From assembly GCA_036674765.1 (NCBI GenBank), contig JARVKI010000099.1, positions 85,249 to 149,248 on the forward strand: a stretch of 64,000 nucleotides of DNA, written 5' to 3'. The notes under the pieces are model-generated. The model did not search any database, had not been told where the DNA came from, and saw only the letters and a list, made by a program, of their open reading frames with translations. Each line of letters begins with the position of its first letter. Within the stretch, counting starts at the first letter, position 1. Positions 10,361 through 21,377 of this stretch are shown piece after piece. This DNA is from Seiridium cupressi (lineage: Eukaryota > Ascomycota > Sordariomycetes > Amphisphaeriales > Sporocadaceae). The position numbers and the translations under genes were made by a program.

Positions 10361-12723
10361 ATGAAGTCCGACCAAATAGAACGCCCAACGTCTTCGAAAG
10401 AAGACGGTGCTGGCTTAACCGAAAGCATGACGCTAGCCGTGGCTGAGCATCCTTCTTTGCATGGTGCACCTCACACAACAACAGAGCAGCTCGGCGCATG
10501 CGAATGCTGCAATTCCAGGAGAGGCGACGATGGGATCAAGCCAATGAATGTTGTTGAATTAATACAAGACCTACTGCATGAAGTCCGCCAGCAACGAAAG
10601 GAGCAGGTCGCGATCAGGGAGCTTCTCGCCAAGCAGGAACCACAATGGAGGACCAGCGATGGTCAACATATTCTAGGACACGTAAGCGAGAATTTAGGGG
10701 GGCGGATGAAGACGCACGACTTTGATCAGTCAACGGTCCAAGACTACCTCCGAAGGTATATCCCTGACGACATAGATCTGCCGCAAGTGTTCCCTTTCTT
10801 TCGGGAACTTTGTCAAAATGCATATTTAAGCTCACCTAAGATTCTCGACGAGGCCGGCATTGGGAGCAATGAGTCCAAGACGCTTCCCGATGTTATGGTT
10901 GATAGTACACCACTCGTAATGACTATAGTCAGCAAGGATCAGTTGGAAATCATTCTTCGGCAAGTTGAGGAGAAGTGGCCACGAACCTTCCAACCAGTAC
11001 TAGCGTCCTCCTGCTATATTTTTCGTCATCAACAGCAGAAGCCTGAAGCCCTCAGTTTATCGCATCTAGCAAACATCTCATTTGATGGCGCAAGGGGCAT
11101 GGTGTGGTAGGTATCTTGACTAAGAAAGCTTGACGATGTATTGACGCAGTCATAGGCCACTGGCCTGCCCAGAAGGCGGAGTCTTGCCCTGGAAATCAAT
11201 CGCTGAAGTCATATACATCCTCAACGATAGCTCGCCGAGTAAATCAGGACAGATCTCTTTCATGAAGTGGTTTTTTAACCGTTATTGTACACAGTGGGAC
11301 ACGTCGCCGATGCATCCTAGCGTGTCCTACCCTCGTTCACGTTACCGTACCGAAAGACGTCAGTTCCAGTACCACGCACGTCACCTACAGGTTCTATCAG
11401 AGAACAAGTCACAAGCTCCTAATCGCTCAATACCCCACGATGGATTTGTCTTACATCGGCAATTCGCGGATTTTCCGGCCCTAGATGGGAATTCTCTATT
11501 CCCGATAACGGAGTCTAGAACAGCCCTTGCCATATCACTTTCCCAACGAGAAGGCCAGAAGGGCGCCTATATGATGGTTGCACTCACAGATACCCCCCCT
11601 GAGCCTCGGAAAAGTCACCACTCTCTACACTCTAAAGCATGGAAGCATCTTGAAAACAGCAACATTCATGCTGGACTCGCAATGCTGCAGGCTTGGGTGT
11701 ACGAGTATCAGGATATATGGGTCCACGATTGGACGGAATTACTTGTCCGCGTGGACAGGAGCTTTAAACTAGAGGTGAGATCTCATAGTAATTATTCCGA
11801 TGGACTTGAATTCATAATGATGCCAGATCCGCGATGTTCTCGACCACAATAGCAGAAAACGTCTGATGTTTGATGATAGCCATCTACGGCGATCGGCATA
11901 TTATTTTGGCGTGTTGCAGTTGCTTGGAATATTCACTCAATGGATACAGGAGACCATAGACGATCTCGCGTTGACAATCTCATCGCATAATGAATGGATG
12001 CCAGAGCCCTATTGGGTTCCTTTGCCGGGCTCATCCGAGCTCCTGGCTACCGAAGATGAAAAAGTCAAGGAGAATTGGCGAAAGCTGGCGGAACGACAGC
12101 GAGGGATGGCGTTGCCATTGCTAGAGAGAATAAAGAGAAAGACCGAGGAAGTCACAAGCCTTCGCGATGGGGTAAGCAGAAGCCATTTGCGCCGCAGCAG
12201 AGCACTGACTAACGCACTCGTTGTTTAGCTTTTCAGCGCCCAGTCAGTTCGTGAAGCTACCAAAAGCAAAGAAATCAACCAATACCTACTGGTATTCACT
12301 GTGGCCACAATTTTATATCTGCCGCCGACATTCGTCACGGTAAGTTTCACAACCGTCGCAACTCTTTGTGCATCTTAATTGACGCTAACCTAGACATTCT
12401 ACGGGATGAATCTATTTGACGATGGGATGGAACCATCGGAAACCAAGAAGGGCTTTTGGATTTTTCTAGCTGTTGTTTCGCTGCTCACCTACGTATTGGC
12501 GTTTCTTGGTCTCACAGGCATCCGACGTCGACATCTCATCACCCCTTATTTTGGAGGCTGGGGTAAATTCCTCGGAGGGCAAGCACAGCCATCGGGTGGG
12601 CGGAATAATGAAGACAGACATCATGTGGAACTGCCAACTTTGAAAATGTCCCATCTTACGTTCAGAAGATCGAAGGCTGGGCGAGACCAGCTTCCGATGA
12701 ATAGAGATGATGTAAGGCCATAA
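10361..12723 (+). CDS. CorA-like membrane protein with long cytosolic N-terminus
   Basis: Five exons join in frame: 10361-11106, 11150-11774, 11827-12171, 12229-12339 and 12394-12723, giving 718 residues. The C-terminus has the CorA layout. A long charged helix (WRKLAERQRGMALPLLERIK...) leads to a first membrane helix (YLLVFTVATILYLPPTFV), then the YGMNLF loop that carries the GMN selectivity motif, then a second helix (FWIFLAVVSLLTYVLAFLG) and a basic tail. The N-terminal 500 or so residues show no domain I can name. They include a short heptad-like segment (LIQDLLHEVRQQRKEQVAIRE). Classical members move magnesium. Many fungal proteins of this layout have unknown transport activity, so a magnesium role is inference. 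It has no evident functional link to its neighbours. Confidence 0.82.
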
Positions 12724-14448
12724 GTGGTATATAAAGGGCATTGGTCATCAAATGGGATAACTTCAAGAAAATAAAGCATTTTACAATATTATTCAATGAG
12801 TGCTAGCCAACAGCTAATAATAATAATAATAAAAGAGCCCTATTTCTTAAGCATTGTAGGGCTTGGCCATGTGAGTGTAGATCAAACATGCCCCCATACG
12901 ACACTGCATATTCCGCACTGGGCTTCAAAGACACTGAAGGGCTTGGGTAATGTTGAAATCCATCAAGATGAAGAATGATAAAAGTCTAGCTATCAAACCT
13001 TATTACTGCTAGGGGATCCAGGGATGCAACGAAAGTGGGAAGAGCGCTTATCGCTTCTGGGGTTGGCAAAGAAGAAACGCGGAGGTGCATGGTTAGTGAA
13101 GCGGTTTAGAAATCATTCGGGCTAAGTTAGCATTGGACCTGTTTCAATAAGAGGGGGCAGGGATATCCCTGAGACGTGAATGAACTGGAGAAACTCAGCC
13201 GCATACGAAGTTCTGGAGAAGTGGCGGGGAGCTCGGAGTTTTGGGTAGTACGAGCGATACTGGGGGCTCAACGGACATCTGTGGGCAGAACGATGATAGT
13301 GTCGCCCAAAATGGTGTCGATAACGTACAGGACGAGTCGTCTAACGACTTGATGGTCCCTACATGTCTTGAAAGTGGAAAACGGTGGGAGTGTAAATTCT
13401 GAGAGTCAGAGGTGACACGGGCAATAAGCACTATGTCCGAGTGGAGAATCTCGGAGACGGATGTACGCGTAAATCTAGCTAAGACTTCTATATTGCGAGA
13501 AACGTGTCATTTAAAGTAACAACCGCAAGACGACGGGCACATTCTGTACAGCCAGCGATTGGATCAACAGCTTGGCGAGGTTAGATAAGTGGCCTTTGCA
13601 TTTGTGGGGATAAGAAACCTCGGTAAGTTGGCAAGATAAAGCCAAGATATTGTCTTGGCAAATGGGCTCAGTCGCAACGGCGTTCCAAGTAAGCGGCTCA
13701 TGGACGTTCGTACTTTTCGGGGCGGAATTCAAATGCTTATATAACTAGTTCCTTGATTGGTAAGATCTACCTGCTGTCTGAGGCATACAGGGCTGAAATC
13801 CGCCTTTATCTAGCTGCCCAAGGCGGGACCCTTGCATTTCAGCGCTTCCTCCTCGCACGTTTGGGACGGCTACATCCGCGGCGGTCTAAAGGCAAAAGAT
13901 GGATCGGCGCTCCGGCAGATAAAAAGTCTAAATGCTGGCTTCTCATGCGCCGGAAGCTTCGGAGGCAGTCTACTATGTATGGTATCTGGGCAAGGAATCA
14001 TTAAGGTTTCCTTTGATGCGCAGGTCACAACTTTAGGGAGGACGCGCGCACCCTTTTCGAGTTGACCTCTGCGCCAGGAGGCAGCGCCGGCAGTTTCGCA
14101 CATGGCTGCCACAAAACTCTAATTCACGCGAAAAGCCCCACGGGCCAACATGCGACCGTTCGCCCCGGCCCTCATTATTCCAGAAACGCACGCGAGAGCG
14201 AGGCTTCTTGGCTGTCGCCCGGCATTCGCGCGTAGTATGACGATGTGGACGGCATCACTCAATTCGTGTATATCTACCAACTGAGCCCCCGCTGCTTCAA
14301 TGCCAGAGAATGAGCGAATGCGTGCTCACTAATGTAATCTTTGATATTGCCATTTTGGGCATCGCCTGCCTTGCTGCTAGCCAGCCACGACTCAACTTGC
14401 ATCACCTTCTCATTTGTTATACCGTCGCCCTAGCCGCACAAACTAGAC
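12724..14448. other. Gene-poor spacer
   Basis: About 1.7 kb with only short open frames on both strands, none with a recognisable domain or intron structure. It contains a small TAA microsatellite, and the last part should hold the MFS promoter. Confidence 0.5.
12815..12832. repeat. TAA microsatellite
   Basis: Six consecutive TAA units just downstream of the CorA-like gene. Confidence 0.8.
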
Positions 14449-16253
14449 ATGGCTCATCAGCCCTCTCCTTCGGTCGCGCTCTCCTACTTCGCTCCTTCGA
14501 CATCATCTTTCCATGCTTCCAACCGAGACTCAGGTGACCTTGCCGGCAGCGTTTTCTTAGTCTCTTCCGTCGGCGATATCATTCGGCTTCCCATTCCCAG
14601 CAAATCTCCTCGGGATCCGCTATCATGGAACGGGTGGCGGCGGATTCTCGCCTTTACTTGCGTCGAGTTTCAGTCTGTCGCCGCCTCATTTCTGATCAAT
14701 GTACCGGGTTCGATCATTCCAATCATATACACCGAATTCCCCGAAGGCGTATGGAAATCCCGTCCAATAGATCCGACTCCGTAGTCCGAGCAACTGACAG
14801 AATCTTTTAGACAACTGGGCCTTTCTCTGTCGGAGCATTGGCATCCGCCTTGACCCTCTTTGCTGGTTTTGGCTATCTCATTAACATACCTCTGGCTACC
14901 GCCGTGGGGCGCAGGCCCGTCATGATCGGATCAGCGGTTTTGACAGTCGCGTCGACCTTGTGGGCCGGGTTTGCGGGCGACTTCTACCAATTGCTTGTCG
15001 CGCTAGCGCTGCAAGGATTTGCTGTAGGCGGTACCATTAGCATGGTAAGTCCATCTGCACCGATATAATACCATCGATATCCATAATGTATCCTCCAAAA
15101 ATCTAACTATCCTTCTTCCTAGTGTCTCATGATGCTTCTAGACGCAACATTCATCCACGAGAGGCCCCATGCACTGTCCCTGTATTGGTGCATTGGGTCC
15201 ATCTTCATCAAGCTCACCACAATCCCATTGCCGTTTATCGCGACTTTACCTACGAGTTGGCGAACCATGTATCGAATATGGTTCTTGGTTTGCGTTGCCT
15301 CGTTGGTACTACTTATCTGCTTCGTTCCCGAGACATTGTTTATCCGGCCACCCGTCGCGATCGATGGCCGAGTCGCCGTGCAGAGTGCCACGGAGAAGAT
15401 ACATATATATGACGATTGGATGTTCGTCCCGCAATTGGGTGGATTAAAGCCGTTGCCTGAAGTGCCACCCCAACGCCCGTGGCTAGAACGACTAAAGGTG
15501 CAGAGAGTACCAGAGACGCAGTGGTGGTCGATTCTCGCAACTTACGCGCAAATGCCATTTTGCTTCATTAACCCTCTCATCTTTTGGGTTTCGCTACTCA
15601 ACGCTTGTATTTTGGGGTGTGTCATCTTCCTGAATTTACTCCAGCCAACTAGTCTCGCAAAGTCACTCGGTGCTGATCAAGCCGTCAACATCAACAAATG
15701 GCTAGCTATCAGCGGCGCCGTAGGTGCATTACTTTCCATTCCGCTATCTGGACCACTTATCGCATGGGTCACACGCCACCTCTCTTTGCGGAATGATGGT
15801 ATCCGGCATGCAGAGGTATACCTTCCTGGATTCGCTGTCCCAACGATTTCAGGATGCCTAAGTGTCCTCATCGGTGGCCTGACAGCAGCTCAGGGCTTGT
15901 CGCCCGTATGGCAATACGTTGCGTCAGCACTAAGCATGATCAGCTACAACACAGGGAACGTTGCTACACTGCTATGGATCACTGAAGCCTTCCCTCGTTG
16001 GGCGGCGGCGGCGCTAACGGTTGTACTTTTCACTGGCAATATGCTCGCTTTCGTATTCGGTTTCAAGCTTTCGCCATGGACTGCCGATGGATGTCTGGTT
16101 GTCTTGCCCGAGACCTATGCACTCACGGGCGTCCTTGCTCTGATGGGCCTGGTGGCGGTACCCGCAGCTTTCTGGGGCAAGACGGTGCGTCAGTACATCC
16201 AAGGCCGTTGGAATTTCTCCGAGACCGGTGCGCTTCGACCGCAAGCGGTTTAG
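14449..16253 (+). CDS. Major facilitator superfamily transporter
   Basis: Three exons (14449-14748, 14811-15044 and 15123-16253) join in phase 0 to give 554 residues. A Ser-rich N-terminus of about 45 residues precedes a DPLSWNGWRR entry motif, common before the first helix of fungal drug/proton antiporter-like members. The second exon has the inter-helix signature NIPLATAVGRRPVMIG, matching the G-x-x-x-D/A-R-x-G-R/K-R/K loop of the superfamily. The rest contains hydrophobic helices consistent with twelve in total. A long central cytosolic loop (about residues 260-330) separates the two halves. The substrate is unknown. No biosynthetic gene sits beside it to suggest an efflux role. Confidence 0.85.
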
Positions 16254-17120
16254 GGAAAGACAGCCACCCCGATCTTCGTCTCACCATGTATCTGGACAGG
16301 ACTTGGATTAATGAGGATCTCTCTCGGCTTATGATAAGTCCATCACTTAATCATGCGAGGAAAATGAGGTGCCCGAACCTCGTTGACGGGTCTGTGCTTC
16401 GTCTGTCCTGTACCATATTATTATAATAAACAACAAATAACTAAGTGCCGATGGAGCAATTACTCTCCATGTTATCTTACCATTGCGAAACTAAGATTAT
16501 TATCACATGCTCCAATCACGTGCTCTGTTGGCTATCCTGCCATGTATGACCTCTTTGGATACCACTCCAGATAGCGAATTCGCTAAAATGGGGAAAACTC
16601 CTTTGGATTTCCTAAATTTGATACGCGAAAATCTAAAGGCTTTTACGTTTAATCTGAATACCCTGATCGAGAGGTAGTCCTTGTCGATGGGTACGTTGTG
16701 ACTTAAGGGGACGCCCTCATCCTTGTTGCAGGATGTTAGGGCTACTAAAGCGTGTCCTATCACTTGCGTGCTAATGGCAATTTTGGCCCATTTAGTACTG
16801 CGACACCCCTCCCCTGGTCCCCTGGTCCACATCTACCCTCCCTTCGTGGCTTACGTACCTGAAGACGGTGGCTATAATAGCGAAATTCCTGAGTGATTCT
16901 TTCAAACCCGGTTAATCAATTAATAAAATCGTTGAACTTTCTTTACCTTGTTTCTAAAGTTTTAATTTAATTTTCATGAAGTTTCTTAATAAAACTTTAT
17001 GGGGCTTTTTTAATAAATGCAGCCTTGCGTTATCCATTTCTGTACACACCTGAGCCTGGGTCGTATCGCTGTTTATTGCTCGACTGCTCTTTTTGGTAGA
17101 ACTTGTTTTGCGGTCTGAAG
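16254..17120. other. AT-rich spacer
   Basis: About 0.9 kb with no supported gene. A strongly AT-rich core lies at about 16910-17025. It separates the MFS gene from the HET relic and fits the gene-poor landscape that follows. Confidence 0.5.
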
Positions 17121-17805
17121 ATGTATCTGATTGATACCCAGACGCTGAAGCTGCACCAGCTCATTGCGAACACCGTGCCATCGTACTCTATACTATCGCA
17201 CACGTAGGCACAAGCGAGGTCAGCCACCAATAAATGAGGCCGGCGTACAAGCGGTGACCCCAATACAGTTGAGAATATGGCGAACTTTATAAAAATGCGT
17301 AACTTCTATCGGGCGTCATCCACCGAAAGGCATGCCTAATTCCGGGTTGATATATGTTGTATCGACAGGACGAGCCGCTCCAAGCTTTAGGAAACCATTA
17401 TTACGATATGTACTTGGTATGGATAGGCGGCGGCTTACTACGCATTTCTATCGGGTGTTACGCTAAGTACGGACTCGATCGAGAATGACGAGAAGTTACG
17501 AGCCAGCACGTGGTTTACTAGGGGTTGGACGTCGCAAGATCTAACTGGGGAGCGACAGGTCTTGTTTTATGGCTGCAACTGGGACTTTGTCACGACACGA
17601 TCGGTTCCAGCTTCATCATGTCTGACATCGAATTGCGGGAAGAGGCCAGCGTTGCCGAGAGGATGTCATGGACTGCCTAAATAGAGACTACAAAGGTTGA
17701 AGATCGAGCCTATTCTCTGTTTGGGCTATTCGACACCAGCATGCCGATATTATATGGTGAGCGGGATATAGTGATGAGAACCCATAGGTGGCTTGTGCGG
17801 TTCTC
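17121..17805 (+). pseudogene. HET-domain protein, decayed (copy 1)
   Basis: Reading from the ATG at 17121, one frame gives the typical HET start, MYLIDTQTLKLHQL, then SYSILSHT. There the Trp codon of the family's HTWG motif is replaced by TAG (17205-17207). The frame continues through more stops (17235-17237 and others) but keeps the family landmarks in order: DICCIDR, TICTWYG, AYYAFLSGV and STWFTRGWTSQDL near 17510. A frame change near 17610 restores SVAERMSW, then TTKVEDRAYSLFGLFDTSMPILYGE at about 17690-17760. HET proteins trigger heterokaryon-incompatibility cell death. This copy cannot encode a full product. Several stops are the kind produced by C-to-T or G-to-A change, as in repeat-induced point mutation, but that origin is inferred. 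Confidence 0.85.
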
Positions 17806-20199
17806 CCCTGGTTAGTAAGTCCTCACGGCTGGGAGCTGGAGCTTCCCTCCTTCTCCCACACCACCACAATACACTCACTTCCTTCACGTATTGCATGTCC
17901 ATCACATAGCATTTATAGGATTGCACGAAGAAATCCTGAAGCAGAATGATTATCCTATGAGACTTGTGTGGTATACGAAGAATCTTTTGAGACTATAGAT
18001 ACTGGCATTATCTGGCGCCACGCCCTGCTAATCTCATCTAAAGCTACGACCTCGTGACCCGTCAAATACGCTGATTCACGCACCCGTCTATTTCTATGAA
18101 TCAACATGGATTAAGGACACATGGCTGCCTTTTTTTTTCCAGTCAGCCGGTGCATTTAAACATGTTTTTACCAGGTCCAGGTGTCAGGCAGAGGCTAGAT
18201 CTGTTGAAAGGCTTCCTCCTCTATAAGTGCGGTTTCAAGAATTCGCGGAACAGACAACGGAATTGTTCGATACGAATATAGGACAGTCGAGCGGAAATAG
18301 GAATAACACGCGTGCGGCAATTCAAAGGGATGGCCTGTTCTGTCAAATAACTTTCAAATACCTTCCTCGATGTTCTCGAACACTTGATCTTCCGAGTGTT
18401 GACAGAGTAGTTGCATGTCACCTTGATTGATGACGCCTGAAGGGCCATGTGCGCCATGTCATCTACTACGAAGACAGATGCATTTCACTGCATTTGAATA
18501 GTATTATTCTTGACTGTAGAACACTGAAATACATCGGTACCTACAATGAAGGACATAAGATAGGTCCTAGTTCTATTTAGATCCCAGTCGGCAAAATGAA
18601 TGTTGGACGAATGTTGGACGGGCTAAATTATAGAACATGGCCAGAGCGAGTCGGGCGCGGCGTCCAATATATATTTCCTTTACAGGTTGTGAGTCCTCTA
18701 TCAAGAAAGGTGCCAAAGGAATCTTCAGAAGGAAAGAGAGCGCGTACACCACGACATGGCTCGAATTTATTCCAAAGGGGATTTGTCGGACGTTGCGCAA
18801 GTTCATGTGGGCAATTACCTCAACGATGACTTTATTCAACCCCTTTGCCATTATGGATGCCACTTTGAGCCGTGATTGGATGTCTCTGGAGCAAAGGAAC
18901 TTACCGTCAGGGCTCCACGCAACGTTACTACCAGTCGCCGATACCAGTCCAGTCTCCTCGAGGGTGGCAAGTTTGCCTTGATGCAGCGTATGGAGATGGA
19001 TTTTGCTTTCGGTGAGGGCGGAGTAGAGCCCAATTGATGACCCTAGGCCGTGAAGCTTTCATCCGACTTGTGTCGAGTCGATAAGCCCTGATGATCGGAG
19101 GAGTGTCTGGTTCTGCCGCAGACTTCACGGGACTAGTGTCGCTTATCTATCTTCCCCAGCCGTCAAAGTAAAGCCTCCCAGTGAGAGACCGAAAACCTCT
19201 GTTTCACGTGCCAATTGGTCCATCGAAGCACTCCTGGGAAAGAAGCCTGGTATAATGTCATAAATCAATGTCAGATGCTGCCGAGTGCCTTGCTGAACTT
19301 TTGCCAGGATGGAACGTGCGAGATTACTGTTGAAAACTAGCCCCTTATTCACTAGTGGGTCGCTGGTGGTCAGCTGGGAAACACTTGGCGCCAGCTGGCT
19401 TAGCTTGGTGAAGTTTTCAATCACAAGATTTCCGACCGCAATCGTGAGTTAAATCGCGGCGGAACATATATGTAGTACTCTGTAGAGCACACATACTAAT
19501 CGACTGCCATTGATCTATCTGACATCTAGCTCTCAGAGTGTTTTGAGCGATTCATCCGCTGAGGCACTGCCAGCCATCAAAACAAATCGCAGAAGCCGCT
19601 AGTGACCCATGGCCCACCGCTTCCCCATCGTGTCCAGTCAAATGAGTGCTAAGCCCGCGCTAGACCGCGTCAGCATTGCGCGGCGCAAACGGTCTGATGA
19701 AGGCCTTCATAGCTTAAACACAGCCGGGACCAATGAGGCGAGCATGAGACATTGTCATTTCCGCCAGCGACGTACTTCTGCATCCAACAGCCTGTAATGC
19801 TGCACCTGCCATAGGTAGATAGATACAGGGAGGTGGAGACAGCGGCCCACAGTGAGCTTCAAACCAGAGCCGCGCCCGCTAAACGGCATAACTTTATGGT
19901 TAACTGCCAAGGTCCAGCGGCCAGGGGAATGATATGCCACCGTGGATGCAGAACTCGTAGACGTCCGCACCAGATCGTGGGCGGGCGGGTATGTGACGCG
20001 ACTTCACTTGCGCCTACACGGTCCTGCGATTCAATCAAACCTGAGACGGCGACCCTACCTCAGCCTCCGTCATGCGTGTATGTTTCCTCACTTTGACAAC
20101 CCATCATGCACTGGTTCCACAGCCTGTTCTCTGAGGTGGGGACCTGCCTCTTCGTCGTGTGGGTTGGGGTTTCTGCTGCTGTTCTCTCAACAACGGCGA
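17806..20199. other. Gene-poor stretch
   Basis: Apart from the possible beta-propeller remnant at 18860-19424, I see only short frames without recognisable domains. The last 200 bp should carry the promoter of the dioxygenase. Confidence 0.45.
18860..19424 (-). pseudogene. Possible beta-propeller protein remnant
   Basis: On the minus strand a 93-codon frame (19424-19143) contains repeating hydrophobic strands ending in EVFGLSLGGFTLTAGED, reminiscent of one blade of SMP-30/gluconolactonase-like propellers. Further downstream, in a different frame, the segment LHTLHQGKLATLEETG followed by NVAWSPDGK (about 18990-18900) looks like a WD-type blade. No single frame or plausible splice pattern joins them, and stops lie between. 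I treat it as a decayed gene or chance resemblance. The call is weak. Confidence 0.25.
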
Positions 20200-20216
20200 T
20201 CTCTATTTAATAGAGA
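20200..20216. promoter_or_regulatory. TATA-like palindrome upstream of the dioxygenase
   Basis: TCTCTATT-T-AATAGAGA is an inverted repeat with 8-base arms and a one-base centre, about 97 bp upstream of the ATG at 20313. It contains a TATTTAATA core and could be the TATA box, a symmetric protein-binding site, or both. Confidence 0.4.
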
Positions 20217-20312
20217 CATCCTCGCATGTCTCTTGTCAAGTCATTCCGCATCGCTCATTCATCTCATCATCTCCAGTTGTGTTCAGCTCCCGCAAACTCT
20301 CCTTCCTCAAAG

Positions 20313-21377
20313 ATGCACTTCCTCCAGTTCGCTTTTGGTCTCATGACCCTGGCCTCTACGGCCGTCGCCCACCCGGAGAAGCTGTCCCCGGAAAAGGCCA
20401 AGCGCGAGGCTGGTCTGGCCGGCCGTGCTACCGGCAAGTGCGCCGCCGCTATCGAGGCTCGGAAGGAGGCGCTTATTGCCAAGCGATCTGCACGGCTCCT
20501 TGATCGTCGCATCGAGGCCGGCATGCTTGAGCGCTCCGCCATCTACGAGCGCGATGAGCTTATGTACACGTCGATCCAGAACGATACCTGCGTCCTGGCT
20601 CCGGACACTATTTTCGGACCTTATGGTGTTGACGGGGAGATCATCCGCCACGATCTTCGCGAAACGAGTGGTGGCCAGGAGGGCTTCGATCTCTTCCTCG
20701 ATATTGGCGTTATCGATATCGAAACTTGCGAGCCTTTACCGCAGGCAGCCCTTACTATTTGGAGTTGCAATGCTACTGGAACCTATTCAGGCTATACCGG
20801 CGTCGACCCCGATACGGTCGAGATTATGGATGGCTGGACTATGCGTTCGGACGGTACCACCGACGACGAAACCTTCCTCCGTGGTATCCAAATCACCGAT
20901 GACGAGGGTATGGCCGAGTTCCTAACCCTCTTCCCCGGTTATTATGCCTCGCGTACCACGCATGTCCACGTCACTGTCCAAAGCAACATTACCAACGGAA
21001 CCGGCTACTCCCAGAGTGCAATCCAGCACATCGGGCAAATGTTCTTCGAGGAAGACCTTATCAACTCTGTATATGAGCTATCGCCTTACTCGGAGCACTT
21101 AGAGACCCTGACCCGCGTCACCAATTCGGAGGATAGCATCTACAGCGTCGCCAACGCTGATGGATATAGCGCCATGATAAGCGTTGAGAAGATCGGTGCC
21201 TCCTACGCCAACGGCATGGTCGGCTACATCACTATTGGTGTCAATACGTCGGCCGAGGCCCTGGCCACCACCGGCACCAACGTTAACGTCCTGGGCTTTC
21301 TGCCCACCGTCTCCGTTGCCTCAAGCAAGTTCGCTGAGGCTACTGCTGTCGATGCGGCCGATGGTTACACGTCTTAA
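20313..21377 (+). CDS. Secreted intradiol ring-cleavage dioxygenase
   Basis: An intronless 354-residue protein. The ATG at 20313 is chosen because it begins a clear signal peptide (MHFLQFAFGLMTLASTAVA, followed by a basic pro-like region). The catalytic part begins at about residue 85 (DTCVLAPDTIFGPYGVDGE). The non-haem iron ligands of the family are visible: Tyr in TYSGY near residue 158, Tyr in PGYYASRTT near 209, and both His in THVHV near 215-217. Enzymes of this type open catechol-like rings between the hydroxyls using oxygen. The extracellular fungal branch is thought to act on plant or lignin-derived phenolics. The basic segment between signal and catalytic domain is rich in KR/RR pairs that could be proprotein-processing sites. 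It stands alone, with decayed sequence on both sides. Confidence 0.9.
   Translation: MHFLQFAFGLMTLASTAVAHPEKLSPEKAKREAGLAGRATGKCAAAIEARKEALIAKRSARLLDRRIEAGMLERSAIYERDELMYTSIQNDTCVLAPDTIFGPYGVDGEIIRHDLRETSGGQEGFDLFLDIGVIDIETCEPLPQAALTIWSCNATGTYSGYTGVDPDTVEIMDGWTMRSDGTTDDETFLRGIQITDDEGMAEFLTLFPGYYASRTTHVHVTVQSNITNGTGYSQSAIQHIGQMFFEEDLINSVYELSPYSEHLETLTRVTNSEDSIYSVANADGYSAMISVEKIGASYANGMVGYITIGVNTSAEALATTGTNVNVLGFLPTVSVASSKFAEATAVDAADGYTS

Noticed and set aside
20307..20651. Minus-strand frames opposite the dioxygenase
   Set aside because: They mirror the codon structure of a clear gene on the other strand and have no domains.
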